Below, one piece after another: positions 50,930 to 59,349 of a stretch of DNA of 64,000 nucleotides. Under the pieces are notes generated by a model that saw only the letters and a program-made list of their open reading frames with translations, made no database searches and was not told where the DNA came from. Origin of the DNA: Pseudothermotoga_B sp051235805 (GTDB lineage Bacteria; Thermotogota; Thermotogae; Thermotogales; DSM-5069); the NCBI RefSeq assembly GCF_051235805.1, contig NZ_JBPNXV010000001.1, forward strand, positions 1,612,001 through 1,676,000. Reading direction: 5' to 3'. A program made the position numbers and the translations under genes. Positions within the stretch are counted from its first letter, which is position 1, and each line of letters opens with the position of its first letter.

Positions 50930-51531
50930 GAAGACCTCCCCTTTCTATTGATTGGCAGGAACTGAAGATTTTCCAGCTTCTGCCATAGTTCTTCTGCGTT
51001 GATGAAAAGAATCGACTCAATACCCAGCCTTGAAGCAGCCTCTACATTCTCCTTGGTATCGTCGATGAAAACTGCTTGTGATGGTTGAAATCCTTCCTTT
51101 TCCAAAATATGCAAATAGAACCTCTGATCTGGTTTCATAAAACCGATTAAATGTGAGGCATAAACTGCTTGAAAAAATTCATAATCCCCCCGTCTTACGT
51201 GTATATTGTAATGTGACTCAATCGTGTTGGTTCCAGCTACTACTCTGTGATTTTCTGACAAGTCTTCCACTATTTTGACTGTGTCAAGGTTCAACGTGGG
51301 ATTGAAAAACTTAGCCCACAGATCCTCTGTGACGATCTTCCCAGTTAAAAGAGAAAATCTCTGCCAAAACTCTTGCGGTGTGATCTTGCCAGTCTGGATT
51401 TCCTCTAAACCTGATTGGTTTGCAAACTTCAGAAATTCCTGCTTGGACATTCCGAGGTAATCGCATATAAAAGGGACAACAGAGGTGTTGTTACACAGAA
51501 CTCCGCCTACGTCAAATATGAACAGTCTCAC
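50926..51531 (-). CDS. HAD-family hydrolase (YihX-like phosphatase)
   Basis: About 201 aa from GTG 51529-51531, 8 nt after AAAGGAG; a GTG three codons earlier is too close to that site. Motif I is FIFDVGGVLC, where the second Asp of the usual DxD is Gly, as in the glucose-1-phosphatase/epoxide-hydrolase-like subgroup. Motif II is AGTNT, motif III Lys in GFMKPDQRFY, motif IV VFIDDTKENV. Probably dephosphorylates a sugar phosphate. As the first gene of a sugar importer operon it may act on the imported sugar or limit sugar-phosphate stress; both are inference. Confidence 0.87.
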   Translation of the reverse strand: MRLFIFDVGGVLCNNTSVVPFICDYLGMSKQEFLKFANQSGLEEIQTGKITPQEFWQRFSLLTGKIVTEDLWAKFFNPTLNLDTVKIVEDLSENHRVVAGTNTIESHYNIHVRRGDYEFFQAVYASHLIGFMKPDQRFYLHILEKEGFQPSQAVFIDDTKENVEAASRLGIESILFINAEELWQKLENLQFLPINRKGRSS

Positions 51532-51564
51532 AACAAACACTCCTTTGTGGTTGTCTCAGAAAAT

Positions 51565-51579
51565 ACTATAACATATGTT
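51565..51579. promoter_or_regulatory. -10 element and AACATATGTT palindrome upstream of the HAD-transporter operon
   Basis: On the minus strand TATAGT (51565-51570) is a likely -10 box, and the perfect palindrome AACATATGTT (51570-51579) abuts it on the -35 side. No strong -35 is seen. The gap 51541-51760 holds otherwise only A/T-rich sequence and the ribosome site of the acidic-protein gene. Confidence 0.4.
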
Positions 51580-51760
51580 TTGTGGTGTTATTATGTCATA
51601 TCAGAATTGTCGTTGTTGTTTTCTTTGAAACCTTAATTAAAGTGAAGGTGGAAGTAAATGAGTTTTTGTGGTTTAATTTACTTGCGATGTTGAACCGTTA
51701 TAAAGGTGTGTGAAGTCTATTGAGTAAGCTGGAATACTTGCCTTAAATGGAGGTGAGCAT

Positions 51761-52192
51761 ATGCAACCTTGGATGGAAAAGTATGTAACGACAAGAGACG
51801 AGAGAAAATTGCTCAAACAGCTTTTGCAGAGTGGGGAGATCAGTGATCTTGAAAACACCTTTGGTGATGATTTCGTAAGAGAGTTGATTGAGAATTCTGA
51901 ACATCTTGAACCATACGGTGACTATGAAATATTGAAGTTTACCGATGAGGGAAAGGTGCGGTTGATCGCCATCGGTTATGAGAAAAAGCATGGAGTTCCT
52001 TATGTAGTCCAAGAACTCCTGATTGACAAAGATGAATTCACCGAAGCAAGTGTGGAAGAGCTCAAAGAACTCATTGACAGCGACTACTATATAGAGGAAG
52101 AAGACGGTGAGATCGAAAAACTTGTCGACGCAGACGACTACGAAGATCTCGAAGATTACGATGACTTTGAAGAGTTCGATGACTATAACTGA
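51761..52192 (+). CDS. Conserved-looking acidic protein of unknown function
   Basis: 143 aa. Residues 1-105 look like a folded alpha/beta domain (TRDERKLLKQLLQSGEISDLENTFGDDFVRELIENSE, then an IGYEKKHGVPYVVQELL strand pair). Residues 109-143 are an acidic tail dominated by Asp, Glu and Tyr (for example EEEDGEIEKL, DYEDLEDYDD). No signal peptide or membrane helix. ATG after GGAGGTGAGCAT. Calculated charge is strongly negative. I do not recognise the family. It stands alone upstream of minD, 96 nt away. Confidence 0.8.
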   Translation: MQPWMEKYVTTRDERKLLKQLLQSGEISDLENTFGDDFVRELIENSEHLEPYGDYEILKFTDEGKVRLIAIGYEKKHGVPYVVQELLIDKDEFTEASVEELKELIDSDYYIEEEDGEIEKLVDADDYEDLEDYDDFEEFDDYN

Positions 52193-52231
52193 AAGAAGAT
52201 TCAGATCGTTTTCGGGTGCAACTTTTCTGTG

Positions 52232-52240
52232 TGGTAAAAT
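52232..52240 (+). promoter_or_regulatory. Extended -10 promoter for minD-minE-yjbQ
   Basis: TGGTAAAAT matches TGnTAnnnT, about 50 nt before the minD start. No clear -35. Confidence 0.5.
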
Positions 52241-52288
52241 TTAGTCAAAAGATCTGTTTTTGGCAACACTCGGAAGGTGGTGGAAAGA

Positions 52289-53104
52289 GTGGCAAAGGTC
52301 ATTGTAGTGACATCTGGAAAGGGTGGTGTGGGTAAGACTACGATAACTGCAAACCTTGGTTGTACGTTGGCAAAGCTTGGTGAAAAGGTTTGCCTGATAG
52401 ATGCCGATATCGGATTGAAGAACCTCGATGTCGTTCTCGGCTTGGAAAACAGAGTTGTGTACACTCTATTGGATGTGGTTAACGGAAAGGTGAGCGCTCA
52501 AGAAGCTTTGGTGAGACATAAACAGATGAGAAATCTCTATTTGCTTGCTGCCTCGCAAGTTGCGACCAAGGAGATGGTGTCTCCTGAAGATATGAAAACA
52601 ATTGTAAAATCACTCTATCCTGTCTTCGACTACATCTTGGTCGATTCACCTGCTGGCATCGAGAGAGGTTTCAGAAACGCCGTTGCCGCCGCTGAGCTTG
52701 CCCTGATAGTCACAACACCTGAACTGCCAGCAATCTCCGATGCCGATAGAGTCGTAGGTCTTCTCGAAAACTTCGGTTTCAACGACAAGTCTATGAAAGT
52801 AATACTCAACAGGTTCAAAATCAAGATGGTTAAAGCCGGTGAAATGCTCACTCAGCAAGACGTGGAGTCTACATTGGCACTGGAGATCGTTGGAGTAGTT
52901 CCTGATTCCGAAGAGGTGATAATAGCTACGAACAAGGGGCTTCCTGTTGTCTTGAACGGTGATATGAGCGTATCCAAAGTCTTTGAAAACATCGCTCGGC
53001 GTCTCAAAGGAGAAACACTGCCATTAGATGAAGACATTTCACAGATGACCGAGAAAGGGTTCGTTGCGTTCTTCAAGAATCTCTTCGGTAGGAAAAGGGG
53101 ATGA
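52289..53104 (+). CDS. minD: Septum site-determining ATPase MinD
   Basis: 271 aa from GTG 52289 (MAKVIVVTSG), about 8 nt after AGGTGG; the frame opens four codons earlier. Deviant Walker A KGGVGKTT with the signature Lys, switch I DIGLKNLDVVLG, Walker B ILVDSPAGIERG, and a C-terminal amphipathic membrane helix (EKGFVAFFKNLFGRKRG). Membrane-bound ATPase that places the division septum with MinE; minC is not adjacent. Confidence 0.96.
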   Translation: MAKVIVVTSGKGGVGKTTITANLGCTLAKLGEKVCLIDADIGLKNLDVVLGLENRVVYTLLDVVNGKVSAQEALVRHKQMRNLYLLAASQVATKEMVSPEDMKTIVKSLYPVFDYILVDSPAGIERGFRNAVAAAELALIVTTPELPAISDADRVVGLLENFGFNDKSMKVILNRFKIKMVKAGEMLTQQDVESTLALEIVGVVPDSEEVIIATNKGLPVVLNGDMSVSKVFENIARRLKGETLPLDEDISQMTEKGFVAFFKNLFGRKRG

Positions 53105-53110
53105 TGATCC

Positions 53111-53383
53111 GTGTGGTTCTTTGGATTGTTCAAAAGAAGAAGACGCGAGAAGAGTAGAGAAACAGCTTATAAGAGATTGGAAACCATCTTAGAACGCAGA
53201 CGACCCGTTGCGGTGACCGAGATAATTCCGAAAAGTGAATTCGAGGAAAACTCAGAGAAGATAAAAGAGAGAATTGTGGATTGGGTGAGCGATACATTCA
53301 AGGTTCAGAAAGACAGGGTGAAGGTAGAGTTCGAGGAACACAATGGGTACATTGTCATAATCACCAACGTTCTCTTTGAATGA
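53111..53383 (+). CDS. minE: Cell division topological specificity factor MinE
   Basis: 90 aa. Basic, hydrophobic N-terminus MWFFGLFKRRRREKSRETAYKRLETILERRR is the membrane-targeting and MinD-activating part; residues 45-88 form the dimerisation domain (IKERIVDWVSDTFKVQKDRVKVEFEEHNGYIVIITNV). GTG start 6 nt after minD, ribosome site GGGGATGA within the end of minD. Confidence 0.9.
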   Translation: MWFFGLFKRRRREKSRETAYKRLETILERRRPVAVTEIIPKSEFEENSEKIKERIVDWVSDTFKVQKDRVKVEFEEHNGYIVIITNVLFE

Positions 53384-53392
53384 GGTGAGGGT

Positions 53393-53797
53393 ATGAGAAA
53401 CTTCACCGTCAAATCTTCTCAGAGAGAACAACTTTTGGATATCTCACACGATGTCCAAAGGCTAGTCGATGAGTCTAATGTGAAAGAAGGTATTTGTCTA
53501 ATCTTTGTTCCACATACAACTGCTGCTATCACTATAAACGAAGGAGCTGATAGCTCGGTTGCCGTTGATTTACTCGACAAACTCTCTGATCTGATACCGA
53601 GAAATCAAGACTATAAACACCTTGAAGGGAATGCCGACGCCCACATAAAAGCAACCTTAGTTGGTTCTTCGCTTGCATTACCAATCAGTAATGGGAAACT
53701 GACTCTGGGTACCTGGCAAAGGGTTTTCTTCTGTGAATTTGATGGTCCCAGAGTCAGAACGGTTTTAGTGCAGATTCTTCCAGCTTCAACTACTTGA
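53393..53797 (+). CDS. yjbQ: YjbQ/UPF0047 family protein
   Basis: 134 aa, full-length member: FVPHTTAAITINEGADSSVAVDLLDKL, NADAHIKATLVGSS and GKLTLGTWQRVFFCEFDGPR are the conserved blocks with putative metal-binding His. Reported to have weak thiamine-phosphate synthase activity; true role unknown. Nine nt after minE, probably co-transcribed. Overlaps the convergent decarboxylase by 8 nt. Confidence 0.93.
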   Translation: MRNFTVKSSQREQLLDISHDVQRLVDESNVKEGICLIFVPHTTAAITINEGADSSVAVDLLDKLSDLIPRNQDYKHLEGNADAHIKATLVGSSLALPISNGKLTLGTWQRVFFCEFDGPRVRTVLVQILPASTT

Positions 53798-54920
53798 GAT
53801 CTTGCACGAAATACACCTTGGGTGATGGTATTCCGTTGAAATTGGTGCCATATTCAACTGTGTAGGCACCGGTGTTGATGAAATAGATTATATCATCGAG
53901 TGTAATATTGTAAGGAAGCATCGCATCATCATACACTTTGTCAACGCTATCACATGTTGGTCCAGCCAGAACAAATGGTATTTTTTGTTCTGTTTCCTTT
54001 CCATCAACGACAAGTTCGTATCTGAAATTCTCGATCGTTTCCATCAAGCCGTGAAAGACACCAGCATCGATGTAGACCCATTCCTCACTACCTCTTTGAC
54101 ATCTCAAAAGCACCTTGGTGGCTAATACTGCTGAATTACCAACCATCGATCTACCTGGCTCAGCGAAGATCGTAAGGTCCTTCACTCCATAGAGATATTC
54201 ACCAACACTCTGTTGAACTATATTGCCTATCTCCTCAACGGTTGGTATTGGTTTGACGTGTTTCACGGGTATGCCGCCTCCGATATCGAGAACCTTCAAG
54301 TTTATGCCAAAATTCCTGTCAGCCCAGTAGAAAATCTTCGCAACCCTTTCAATGGCATTGGACCAGCTGTGAGGATCGTAGTTTTGCGATCCGACGTGAA
54401 AACTCACACCGACCGGTACTAACCTGAGTTTCTGTGCATAGGCAATCAGATCAACTGCAACCAACATGTCTACACCGAACTTTCTCGACAGGGGCCAATC
54501 ACTGTGTGTGTTTTCAACGGCAACACGTATCACTATTTGAGAACCAGGCGCATTTTCAGCTATCTTCTCAAGCTCCATAGTAGAATCTGCAGCAAAGAGG
54601 TCTAAGCCAACATCGTAAGCTGCAGCAATATCCTTCTCTCGCTTTATGGGATTTGCAAAGATCATCCTGTCCGGCGTGACACCCAGATCGAGTAGCTTTC
54701 TTATCTCTCCTATTGAAGCCACGTCAAAGTTGCTGCCAAGGTCTCTCAATCTTTCGATTATTCTTGGATGACTGTTCGCCTTCACAGCATAGTAGATCTT
54801 GCATCCAGGTATGGCTTTTGCAAGCTTCTTGTAATTCTCCTCTACGATGTCCAAGTCGACAAGCAGAAACGGTGTTTCAAGCGTTCTTGCGGCTTTCCGA
54901 ACAACGTCGTTTAACTCCAC
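53790..54920 (-). CDS. PLP-dependent ornithine/lysine-type decarboxylase (fold III)
   Basis: 376 aa, alanine-racemase-like fold. PLP Lys47 in YYAVKANS, His175 in FHVGSQ, glycine loop GGGIP (214-218), EPGRSMVG (254) and the cross-site Cys323 in GPTCDSVD, the ornithine/lysine decarboxylase signature (unlike diaminopimelate decarboxylase, which has PICES). It probably makes putrescine or cadaverine for the polyamines thermophiles need. ATG is inside the last 10 nt of the upstream GAF gene. Confidence 0.9.
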   Translation of the reverse strand: MELNDVVRKAARTLETPFLLVDLDIVEENYKKLAKAIPGCKIYYAVKANSHPRIIERLRDLGSNFDVASIGEIRKLLDLGVTPDRMIFANPIKREKDIAAAYDVGLDLFAADSTMELEKIAENAPGSQIVIRVAVENTHSDWPLSRKFGVDMLVAVDLIAYAQKLRLVPVGVSFHVGSQNYDPHSWSNAIERVAKIFYWADRNFGINLKVLDIGGGIPVKHVKPIPTVEEIGNIVQQSVGEYLYGVKDLTIFAEPGRSMVGNSAVLATKVLLRCQRGSEEWVYIDAGVFHGLMETIENFRYELVVDGKETEQKIPFVLAGPTCDSVDKVYDDAMLPYNITLDDIIYFINTGAYTVEYGTNFNGIPSPKVYFVQDLK

Positions 54921-55876
54921 TCTTTATCACCTCTCATCTTGCGAGATATTTTTTCACATATGGCGTTTAAAAATCGATTGTCTTCTTCGTCAAATGGTTC
55001 TAAGATATGGCTGTCTATGTCTAGTTCTCCGTAGATCTCTCCAGCCAGTTTTATCGGCACAACTATCTCAGACTTGACCTTCGGACTACAAGAAAGGTAG
55101 TTCGTTTCTTTGGAAACATCCTGCACGATAAAAGTTGTGCCCCTTGCCGCAGCTTGCCCACATATGCCTTTGCCGAAGGGTATCCTAACGTGTTCGGTTG
55201 GTTCTCCAACGAATGGTCCGAGTATGAGTTCGTCTTTCTTGTTTTCGTCAACCAGATAAAAACCAACCCAATCATAGTACGCAACGTTGCCATACAAAAG
55301 TCCACAGATCCTCTTCATTGATTCGTTGAGGTCTGCTTCTTTCAATATCTCTTCTATCTGGTTCAAGAGGTCTTCAAAGAGGTCTTGCTTCGAGATATAG
55401 TTACCAGACATCTTCCCATCTCTGAAAGACTTTACGGACTGAAAAGCAACTTCACAAACTCTATCGATTATTCCCTTCTCGTACAGTGCCACCAAATCTA
55501 CCAGAATCACCTTTTCGGTATTGCCGTCTACCACAGCCCAATCTTTGACTCCAAGCAAACCGGTCAGAACGATGGAAAAATCCTCTTTGTTGAGTTCAAA
55601 GAGTTCATGCCTGTGAGAGATGAGTTTGGAACAACAGAGTTTCTGATCTCGAGATTTTTCGTGCCAGCATTGCATTAAAGCATCGAGCGTTGGTCTTCTA
55701 AATTGCAAGAGAAGTGCTTTGATTTCCTCTTCTGAGAGATTCAATGCTTTTTCGTAGTTTTCAATAATAGGCTTGTGCTTCTCTCGATAGACTTTCCAGT
55801 ATGAATACCAATCCTTTTTGTCATATCTGAGCAGTTCAAAGAAATCATCGGCTATGTTTTGTACAATACTTCTCAT
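54911..55876 (-). CDS. GAF-domain protein with fRMsr-like C-terminus fused to an unknown N-terminal domain
   Basis: 321 aa. Residues 1-165 are a helical domain I do not recognise (Cys in LCCSKLISH near 80). Residues 170-315 are a GAF domain resembling free methionine-R-sulfoxide reductase: YDWVGFYLVDE, ILGPFVGEPTEHVRIPFGKGICGQAAA, LSCSPKVKSEIVVPI, GELDIDSH. Of the three Cys used by that enzyme two are present (GKGIC and LSC); the first position is His in TEHVRIP, so catalysis may be altered or the domain may be a sensor. Overlaps the Rrf2 gene by 4 nt and the decarboxylase by 10 nt. Confidence 0.82.
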   Translation of the reverse strand: MRSIVQNIADDFFELLRYDKKDWYSYWKVYREKHKPIIENYEKALNLSEEEIKALLLQFRRPTLDALMQCWHEKSRDQKLCCSKLISHRHELFELNKEDFSIVLTGLLGVKDWAVVDGNTEKVILVDLVALYEKGIIDRVCEVAFQSVKSFRDGKMSGNYISKQDLFEDLLNQIEEILKEADLNESMKRICGLLYGNVAYYDWVGFYLVDENKKDELILGPFVGEPTEHVRIPFGKGICGQAAARGTTFIVQDVSKETNYLSCSPKVKSEIVVPIKLAGEIYGELDIDSHILEPFDEEDNRFLNAICEKISRKMRGDKEWS

Positions 55877-56298
55877 GATCTTAACCCTTTCTGGCAGTTT
55901 TCTATCATATCTCTGAGCGTCACAGATTCAAGTGTTTTCTGCAAAGATTCCCTGAGTTTTTCCCAGATCATCTTGCGGATAACACACGTTGAAGGATCTT
56001 CACAACAGTTTTCATCTAAGGTGCATTTTATGATTCTATCTGGTTCATCGACGGCTTTAACAACATCAAGAGCAGTTATACTCTCCGCCGGTCGAGTCAA
56101 ACGATAACCGCCTTTCCTTCCACGAGTTGATTCTATTATTCCGGCACCTTTGAGTTCGACCATGATCTTTTCTGCAAACTCCTTAGGTACTTTGACTTTG
56201 GTGAGTATTCTTGCCAATGAGAGTGGTTCAACATTCTCACAACCGACAATCTCTAAAAGAATCTTAAAGGCATACTCACTCTTGATCGTTATTCCCAA
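55873..56298 (-). CDS. Rrf2-family transcriptional regulator, likely Fe-S
   Basis: 141 aa winged helix: SEYAFKILLEIV, VPKEFAEKIMVELKGAGIIESTRGRKGGYRLTRP. Three or four Cys in CTLDENCCEDPSTC (about 92-105) fit the [2Fe-2S] ligand loop of IscR/NsrR-like members, suggesting response to redox, nitric oxide or cluster supply. Followed immediately by the fRMsr-like GAF gene (ATGA overlap), which fits an oxidative-stress theme. Confidence 0.9.
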   Translation of the reverse strand: MGITIKSEYAFKILLEIVGCENVEPLSLARILTKVKVPKEFAEKIMVELKGAGIIESTRGRKGGYRLTRPAESITALDVVKAVDEPDRIIKCTLDENCCEDPSTCVIRKMIWEKLRESLQKTLESVTLRDMIENCQKGLRS

Positions 56299-56315
56299 TG
56301 CCTTCTACCTCCATT

Positions 56316-58031
56316 TCATCTGATCTGAGACGCAACAACGTAAACATCTACATAAGATCTCATGTTCACAAGAGCCTCTTTCAAGCTACTCGTGTAAATA
56401 TCTATCTTATCGTTCTTGATGGCTAATCCGGTATCTTCAACTTTGAAGAAGCCATAATTCGGTTTATTTGAAAACTGTGGAATATAAACGATGCTTCCAA
56501 GAGGAATAACCGATGGATCTGCTGCAATCGTCCACCAATCTTTCGGAGTCGTTCCAGTTGCTGTTACCCGAAAGGTTGGATGCTCAGGCAACTTGCCGTC
56601 TTCCCATTCTGAATAATACGTCGCCTCGAATTTCCCGGCATACTTCAAGAGGATTCTCAACGGGTCTCTTGGCTCTCCATCTATCCAGATTTCGAAATGA
56701 AAAACAGTTTCCACCGTTCCAATACTCTGCCCTGCCATCAACCACTGACCCTGAGAAACCTCGATAAGGCTGAGATTCCCATAGACTGCCAGTATTCCAT
56801 TCCCGTGGTCTACTCTGACGTGATAGCCATATTGATCTTGAATGATACTCGTAACTCTTCCAGGAAGAATTGAACGAACCTTTCTTTCCTCAGTCACCTT
56901 GATATCTACACCTGTTCTGACTCCTCCACCAGCAGGTTCAGAGAAAACTCCTACAACTTCCTGAGGGTTCAACGGGGCACTCAGTGGGTATCTGAACAAG
57001 GCACTCGTATCTTCAATGGGAATCTTTATTCTCTGACCAACGATCAATCTGTTTGCATCTTGAATTTGATTCAATTCCATGACCTGTCTCAATTTGTCCT
57101 GCTTCAAGCCATAAGCTTGCAAGATGCCTAAGAGTGTGTCACCGCTCTTGACGATATAGGTTATGTACCCTTGATCGAGTTTCAAAAACCTGTCTCTGTC
57201 ATATTCACGTACAACACCACGTAATGCTTCAAGCTCTGTTGCAAGTTGTCTGACCAATGCTGTAGTATTGGCAACGTACTGCTGTAACTCTGCAGAAGAG
57301 CCAACAGCTACTGGTCTTGGTTGAGATTCCAGCAATCTTTGAAAATCTCTTCTGAGAGAACTCTCCGTTTCCTTCAAAGCAGATCTCAGCTGACCAATCT
57401 CCGTTTCTATAAAGGATAAATCCGCAAAAGATTGCGTTTGAGGTGTTTGAGATGCCAATCTCTCTATGGTGTTTTCGATAGACCTTATTCTCGTTGTGAG
57501 TTCCACAGCCTGCGACAGCTGATTCGAAATCGATGAAACGGAGTTCTCAAGGCTGTTCAACCTTGAGATTATTTGTTTGGCATCAACCTGTTCAAGAAGC
57601 TGTGTGGTTTGTTGAACAAATCTCTCGTATGCCATCTGTTGTTGTTTTTGAGAGACTTCAACATCGCCTAATCTGTATATGAGTTCTCTTATGTCTGAGA
57701 CGTTCAAAGCGGCTGAAAGTTGGCTGTATCTCATTTCAAGTGAAGTAATTCTTGCCAAGATGTTTTTCAAGTCGTCCTGCGATACCACCGGCATACTCTT
57801 CTGTTCGTTTATCGCTTGCTTGGCAGCAGCAACATCACTGTTTATCTTCGAGATCTCTTTCTGCAGGTTTTGGAGATCTCTTTGGTTGTTCATAGTGTTC
57901 CTTTCAATCTGCGATAACCTGTACTCAAGATCATCCAATCGCCTGTTGATCTGGTTAATCAGGTCCTGATTGTAAGGATTGCACGCAAACAGAAGAATCA
58001 CAATCAAAGGCAGAAATACCAGTTTTTTCAT
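56316..58031 (-). CDS. Cell-wall lipoprotein: coiled coil, LysM, degenerate M23, 3D domain
   Basis: 571 aa. Lipobox LLFAC puts the lipid on Cys17. Residues 20-280 are heptad-rich coiled coil. LysM at about 290-337 (YIVKSGDTLLGILQAYGL) binds peptidoglycan. Residues 360-460 resemble an M23 peptidase, but the zinc ligands are missing: VRTGVD replaces HxGxD, and VFHFEI has lost the first His of HxH. Residues 468-567 form a 3D/MltA-like double-psi barrel (VEDTGLAIKNDKIDIY with both Asp). Suggests a wall-remodelling lytic transglycosylase or a scaffold. Its stop is 17 nt before the Rrf2 start. Confidence 0.88.
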   Translation of the reverse strand: MKKLVFLPLIVILLFACNPYNQDLINQINRRLDDLEYRLSQIERNTMNNQRDLQNLQKEISKINSDVAAAKQAINEQKSMPVVSQDDLKNILARITSLEMRYSQLSAALNVSDIRELIYRLGDVEVSQKQQQMAYERFVQQTTQLLEQVDAKQIISRLNSLENSVSSISNQLSQAVELTTRIRSIENTIERLASQTPQTQSFADLSFIETEIGQLRSALKETESSLRRDFQRLLESQPRPVAVGSSAELQQYVANTTALVRQLATELEALRGVVREYDRDRFLKLDQGYITYIVKSGDTLLGILQAYGLKQDKLRQVMELNQIQDANRLIVGQRIKIPIEDTSALFRYPLSAPLNPQEVVGVFSEPAGGGVRTGVDIKVTEERKVRSILPGRVTSIIQDQYGYHVRVDHGNGILAVYGNLSLIEVSQGQWLMAGQSIGTVETVFHFEIWIDGEPRDPLRILLKYAGKFEATYYSEWEDGKLPEHPTFRVTATGTTPKDWWTIAADPSVIPLGSIVYIPQFSNKPNYGFFKVEDTGLAIKNDKIDIYTSSLKEALVNMRSYVDVYVVASQIR

Positions 58032-58034
58032 AAT

Positions 58035-58697
58035 TCACTTCCTCGCTGAAATTTCCTGCCATTCTTTACGTGCAAGTTTTACATACGCAGAGTTCGAACT
58101 GCTAAACTTCTGTATCAAGGTCGAGAACCACTTGATTGCTTCACTCTTATTCGAGAGCCGTGCATTCAACTCTCCAAGGTAGAAAATAACCATTATCTGT
58201 TGTTGCTCAGAAAGTTCCTCGTTCATGTAGCTCTCTGTGAAATGCTTTAATGCACCCGAAAGAGCCTTCTTTTCTTCCTCAGAGTTATTCAAATCCCTCA
58301 AAAGCCATGCAAGTTTCAGATAGGCTTCTGCTGCTTTCAAGTGCTTACCAAGCAACGCATAAATCGCTGCAGCCACAGTGAACAGACTCGCACCATCTTT
58401 CAGCGTTCTGTTCTCTGAGAGATCAACAGAGATCATTTTCTTCAATCTCTCACAGAGCTCTGAAACCATTTTTTGCTTTTCTGGAGGTACAGGATTTTCA
58501 AAATCACCTTCGAAGGTTGTATAAAAACATTCTGGGCAGGTCACCAGTTGAAACAAAAGTGCATTTACTCCATCATAGGTTGGCTTCATATCACTGTCTC
58601 GATCCCTTATTTTGATTGCATTACTGAAGAGACGAAGAGTATGGAATTTCTTCGAACAAACAGGACACTTGAACTCTTGTTCCCAAAAGGTTTGCAA
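58035..58697 (-). CDS. DUF2225 family protein (zinc ribbon plus helical repeats)
   Basis: 220 aa. N-terminal CPVC and CPEC pairs (about 11-14 and 54-57) form a zinc site; residues 105-215 are TPR-like helices (AAAIYALLGKHLKAAEAYLKLAWLL, then EAIKWFSTLIQKF). Function unknown. TTG start 58697, 6 nt after GGAGGTGC. Just 3 nt before the lipoprotein start, so both are in one operon. A TGATATAAT extended -10 (58729-58737, minus strand) precedes it. Confidence 0.86.
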   Translation of the reverse strand: MQTFWEQEFKCPVCSKKFHTLRLFSNAIKIRDRDSDMKPTYDGVNALLFQLVTCPECFYTTFEGDFENPVPPEKQKMVSELCERLKKMISVDLSENRTLKDGASLFTVAAAIYALLGKHLKAAEAYLKLAWLLRDLNNSEEEKKALSGALKHFTESYMNEELSEQQQIMVIFYLGELNARLSNKSEAIKWFSTLIQKFSSSNSAYVKLARKEWQEISARK

Positions 58698-58877
58698 CCA
58701 AGCACCTCCAATTAACTGTACTGTGTGAATTATATCACCGATTTAGTCGAATATATTTTGCGTCTTTTTTCCAGAAGTATTAGATTTTCCAACACGAAAA
58801 AGTACCGTGTTTTCACCGGTCTTTTATCAAGTTCTATGAAAGATGAAGAGATGTGGCGAGTTATCGAAGGTTAGTCC

Positions 58878-59228
58878 TCAACCCTTAGCATCAATCTTTA
58901 GAACCCACTGTTGATAGAACTCATCGACAAGGACCCTGTGACCTAAACCAGCTGGTATCAGCAACAGCTCACCGACCTGTAGAACTACTTCTTGTTCTAT
59001 CTGCATCTCGTTACTTCGAAATTCGCCTTCGGACAGTTTTTCCACCTGTCCAGTCAGTTTACCAAGCTGTACAGTGGCTTTGCCACCTATAGCAAGGTAC
59101 AGATCGTGTTGAAATTCATGAGCTTCTGCTTTGCCAGTCGAGGGACCGCTGATCGTAATCTTTCTGGCGTGTAAGCCTTCGGTAATTCTCTCGAGCTTTT
59201 CGGCCGATGATAATTTGATAGCCTTCAA
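58878..59228 (-). CDS. Small cupin-fold protein
   Basis: 116 aa single-domain beta-barrel: EAHEFQHDLYLAIGGKATVQLG and LQVGELLLIPAGLGHRVLVDEF fit the two cupin motifs, the second with His in AGLGH. TTG start follows GGAGGTGTAAGAC. Function unknown; single gene, divergent from ruvC. The gap 58738-58877 below it has no gene. Confidence 0.8.
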   Translation of the reverse strand: MKAIKLSSAEKLERITEGLHARKITISGPSTGKAEAHEFQHDLYLAIGGKATVQLGKLTGQVEKLSEGEFRSNEMQIEQEVVLQVGELLLIPAGLGHRVLVDEFYQQWVLKIDAKG

Positions 59229-59307
59229 GTCTTACACCTCCAACAGATTCAACGTTCACAAAGAGCAAATTCATAGATCAGGCACTGTGTGGAAAACATT
59301 CACGATG

Positions 59308-59349
59308 ATTTTACCATCTGCCCGCATCCTCATTGCACAATCTTGTGCA
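59308..59349 (-). promoter_or_regulatory. Extended -10 and upstream palindrome before the cupin gene
   Basis: Minus-strand TGGTAAAAT (-10 at 59308-59313). A perfect inverted repeat TGCACAA-TC-TTGTGCA (59334-59349) lies about 20-36 nt upstream, over the -35 position, so it is placed to bind a regulator. The rest of 59229-59546 carries only a plus-strand TATAAT (59506-59511) that may serve ruvC. Confidence 0.45.
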
